Source of the DNA: Auanema rhodensis
Taxonomy: Eukaryota; Nematoda; Chromadorea; Rhabditida; Rhabditidae
NCBI GenBank assembly: GCA_964057225.1
Contig: OZ059899.1
Location: 21,026,501 to 21,090,500, forward strand
DNA length: 64,000 nucleotides
Direction: 5' to 3'
The translations under genes and the position numbers were made by a program. Position 1 is the first letter of the stretch; each line of letters opens with the position of its first letter. Positions 63,301 through 64,000 of the stretch are shown here, one piece after another. Under the pieces are notes generated by a model. That model saw nothing but the letters and a program-made list of their open reading frames with translations. It was not told the origin of the DNA and did not search any database.

Positions 63301-63814
63301 ATGTTGAGTGTACATGGAAACTCTACATACACTAAGGCATCATTTTTCAAACGATCATAACTAATTTTTGTATTAAGCGTTTCTCAATATAGTATAGTGC
63401 ATTCGATGCGGATTTTTAAGCTGCGTCGATCTGTATTATTAGATTTGCGCTAGCTTAAAAATGCACCGAGATATCAACTGATATAAGTTCACACTTATAT
63501 CCTCGATTTTCACCCTGAAGAATTAATTTTTTCGTTGAATAACATTGTCCATCGTCTTTGCCTTGAAAAAAGGAATCTAAAAACATCTACTTTTTGCTAA
63601 ATTATTTTGAAATTTTTTGAAAAAATTTTTGTCAAAATGTTTTTGGAAGCAATGTTGAGTGTACATGGAAACTCAACGTACACTAATGCATCATTTTTCA
63701 AACGATCATAACTAATTTTTGTATTAAACGTTTCTCAATGTAGTATAGTGCATTCGATGCGGATTTTTAAGCTGCGTCGATCTGTGTTATCAGATTTGCG
63801 CTAGCTTAAAAATG
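60304..63814. repeat. 5-monomer HOR, two copies (M173-M177, M178-M182)
   Basis: The start-to-start period is 1755 bp. M173/M178 have T212 with T224. M174/M179 are plain with C155. M175/M180 have A17, AACAAAG, G215 and GTATCAAACG. M176/M181 share CATCGTTTTTGCC at the 5' end. The second unit then diverges: M181 has T212, G224, CAATATAG and GTATTATTAG, like M169, while M182 has G215/TTAAACG. M178 has one extra A in its A run (352 bp). T93 appears only in this right end of the window. Confidence 0.82.
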
Positions 63815-64000
63815 CACCGAGATATCAACTGATATAAGTTCACACTTATATCCTCGATTTTCACCCTGAAGAATTAATTTTTTCGTTGAATAACATTGTC
63901 CATCGTTTTTGCCTTGAAAAAAGGAATCTAAAAACATCTACTTTTTGCTAAATTATTTTGAAATTTTTCGAAAAAATTTTTGTCAAAATGTTTTTGGAAG
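63815..64000. repeat. M183, partial monomer cut by the window edge
   Basis: This is the first 186 bp of a monomer with T93 (CATCGTTTTTGCC) and C155. The array continues beyond the window with no sign of an end. Confidence 0.95.

Larger units (their letters stand above)
1..64000. repeat. 351-bp satellite DNA tandem array filling the window
   Basis: The landmark CACCGAGATATC recurs at 1, 352, 703, 1054 and so on to 63815, giving 182 full monomers (M1-M182) and a partial M183. Most are exactly 351 bp. Exceptions seen are 301 bp (M81, M83), 348-350-type units (349 in M88 and M93; 350 in M89, M94, M99, M100, M102, M107, M108, M155, M156, M165, M168), 352 (M24, M159, M178) and 353 in the monomers with an extra two bases near position 70. 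All copies share one orientation. My consensus has 108 G+C of 351. The start point is a convention, because a tandem array has no natural phase. Satellites of this size and composition are typical of eukaryotic heterochromatin; centromeric location is inference. I do not recognise the family by name. Confidence 0.98.

Noticed and set aside
1-64000. CRISPR array or phage/bacterial repeat system
   Set aside because: Repeats are directly adjacent with no variable spacers, the unit is 351 bp, and no cas or other gene is present.
1-64000. Telomeric repeats, rDNA spacer or retrotransposon LTR as the source of the tandem unit
   Set aside because: I saw no TTAGG/TTAGGG runs, no rRNA-like sequence, no TG...CA-bounded unit with primer-binding site or polypurine tract, and no coding remnant. 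An origin from a degraded element cannot be excluded but has no support here.
1-64000. Whole array as an assembly artefact
   Set aside because: Private substitutions, defined indel tags and mosaic monomers in consistent order argue for real sequence. Exact copy number of near-identical pairs (3511-6318, 28082-29385) still depends on long-read support.

Overview
The whole 64 kb is one uninterrupted tandem satellite DNA array. A monomer of 351 bp (about 31% G+C in the consensus) repeats head to tail in a single orientation from base 1 to base 64000. That gives 182 complete monomers plus a 186-bp partial one at the right edge. I number them M1 to M183, taking the conserved CACCGAGATATC as the arbitrary start. 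There is no unique flanking sequence, gene, RNA gene, inserted transposable element, inverted block or telomeric repeat. Sequence of this kind belongs to eukaryotic constitutive heterochromatin, typically centromeric or pericentromeric. The AT-rich 351-bp unit would suit an insect or another arthropod, but I do not recognise the family, so the lineage is a weak guess.

Monomers differ from each other at a limited set of diagnostic positions. These variants are arranged in higher-order repeats (HORs) whose unit size changes along the array. From 0.7 to 6.3 kb there are 4-monomer units. From 10.5 to 14 kb there are dimers, nested in 7-monomer units at 12-17 kb. From 18.3 to 21 kb there is another 4-mer pair, and from 20.7 to 25.6 kb a 7-mer pair. 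At 28.1-29.4 kb lies a 652-bp dimer pair carrying a 50-bp deletion. From 29.7 to 33.2 kb there is a 5-mer pair, and from 33.2 to 38.2 kb a 6-mer pair of 2108 bp split by two extra monomers. Trimers and 704-bp dimers follow at 42-47 kb, mixed 5/6-mers from 46.6 to 60 kb, and a 5-mer pair at 60.3-63.8 kb. Several variants are confined to one part of the array: some occur only left of about 24.6 kb, others only right of about 30 kb.

Inside each monomer there are three dyad symmetries (positions 17-38, 189-216 and 300-350) and an A/T-tract region (about 138-182). Several monomers are clear hybrids of two neighbouring types, and in many the switch interval includes or abuts the A/T-tract region. 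This is what repeated unequal crossover or gene conversion would leave behind. No protein-coding system is present; the interest lies in the repeat architecture itself.
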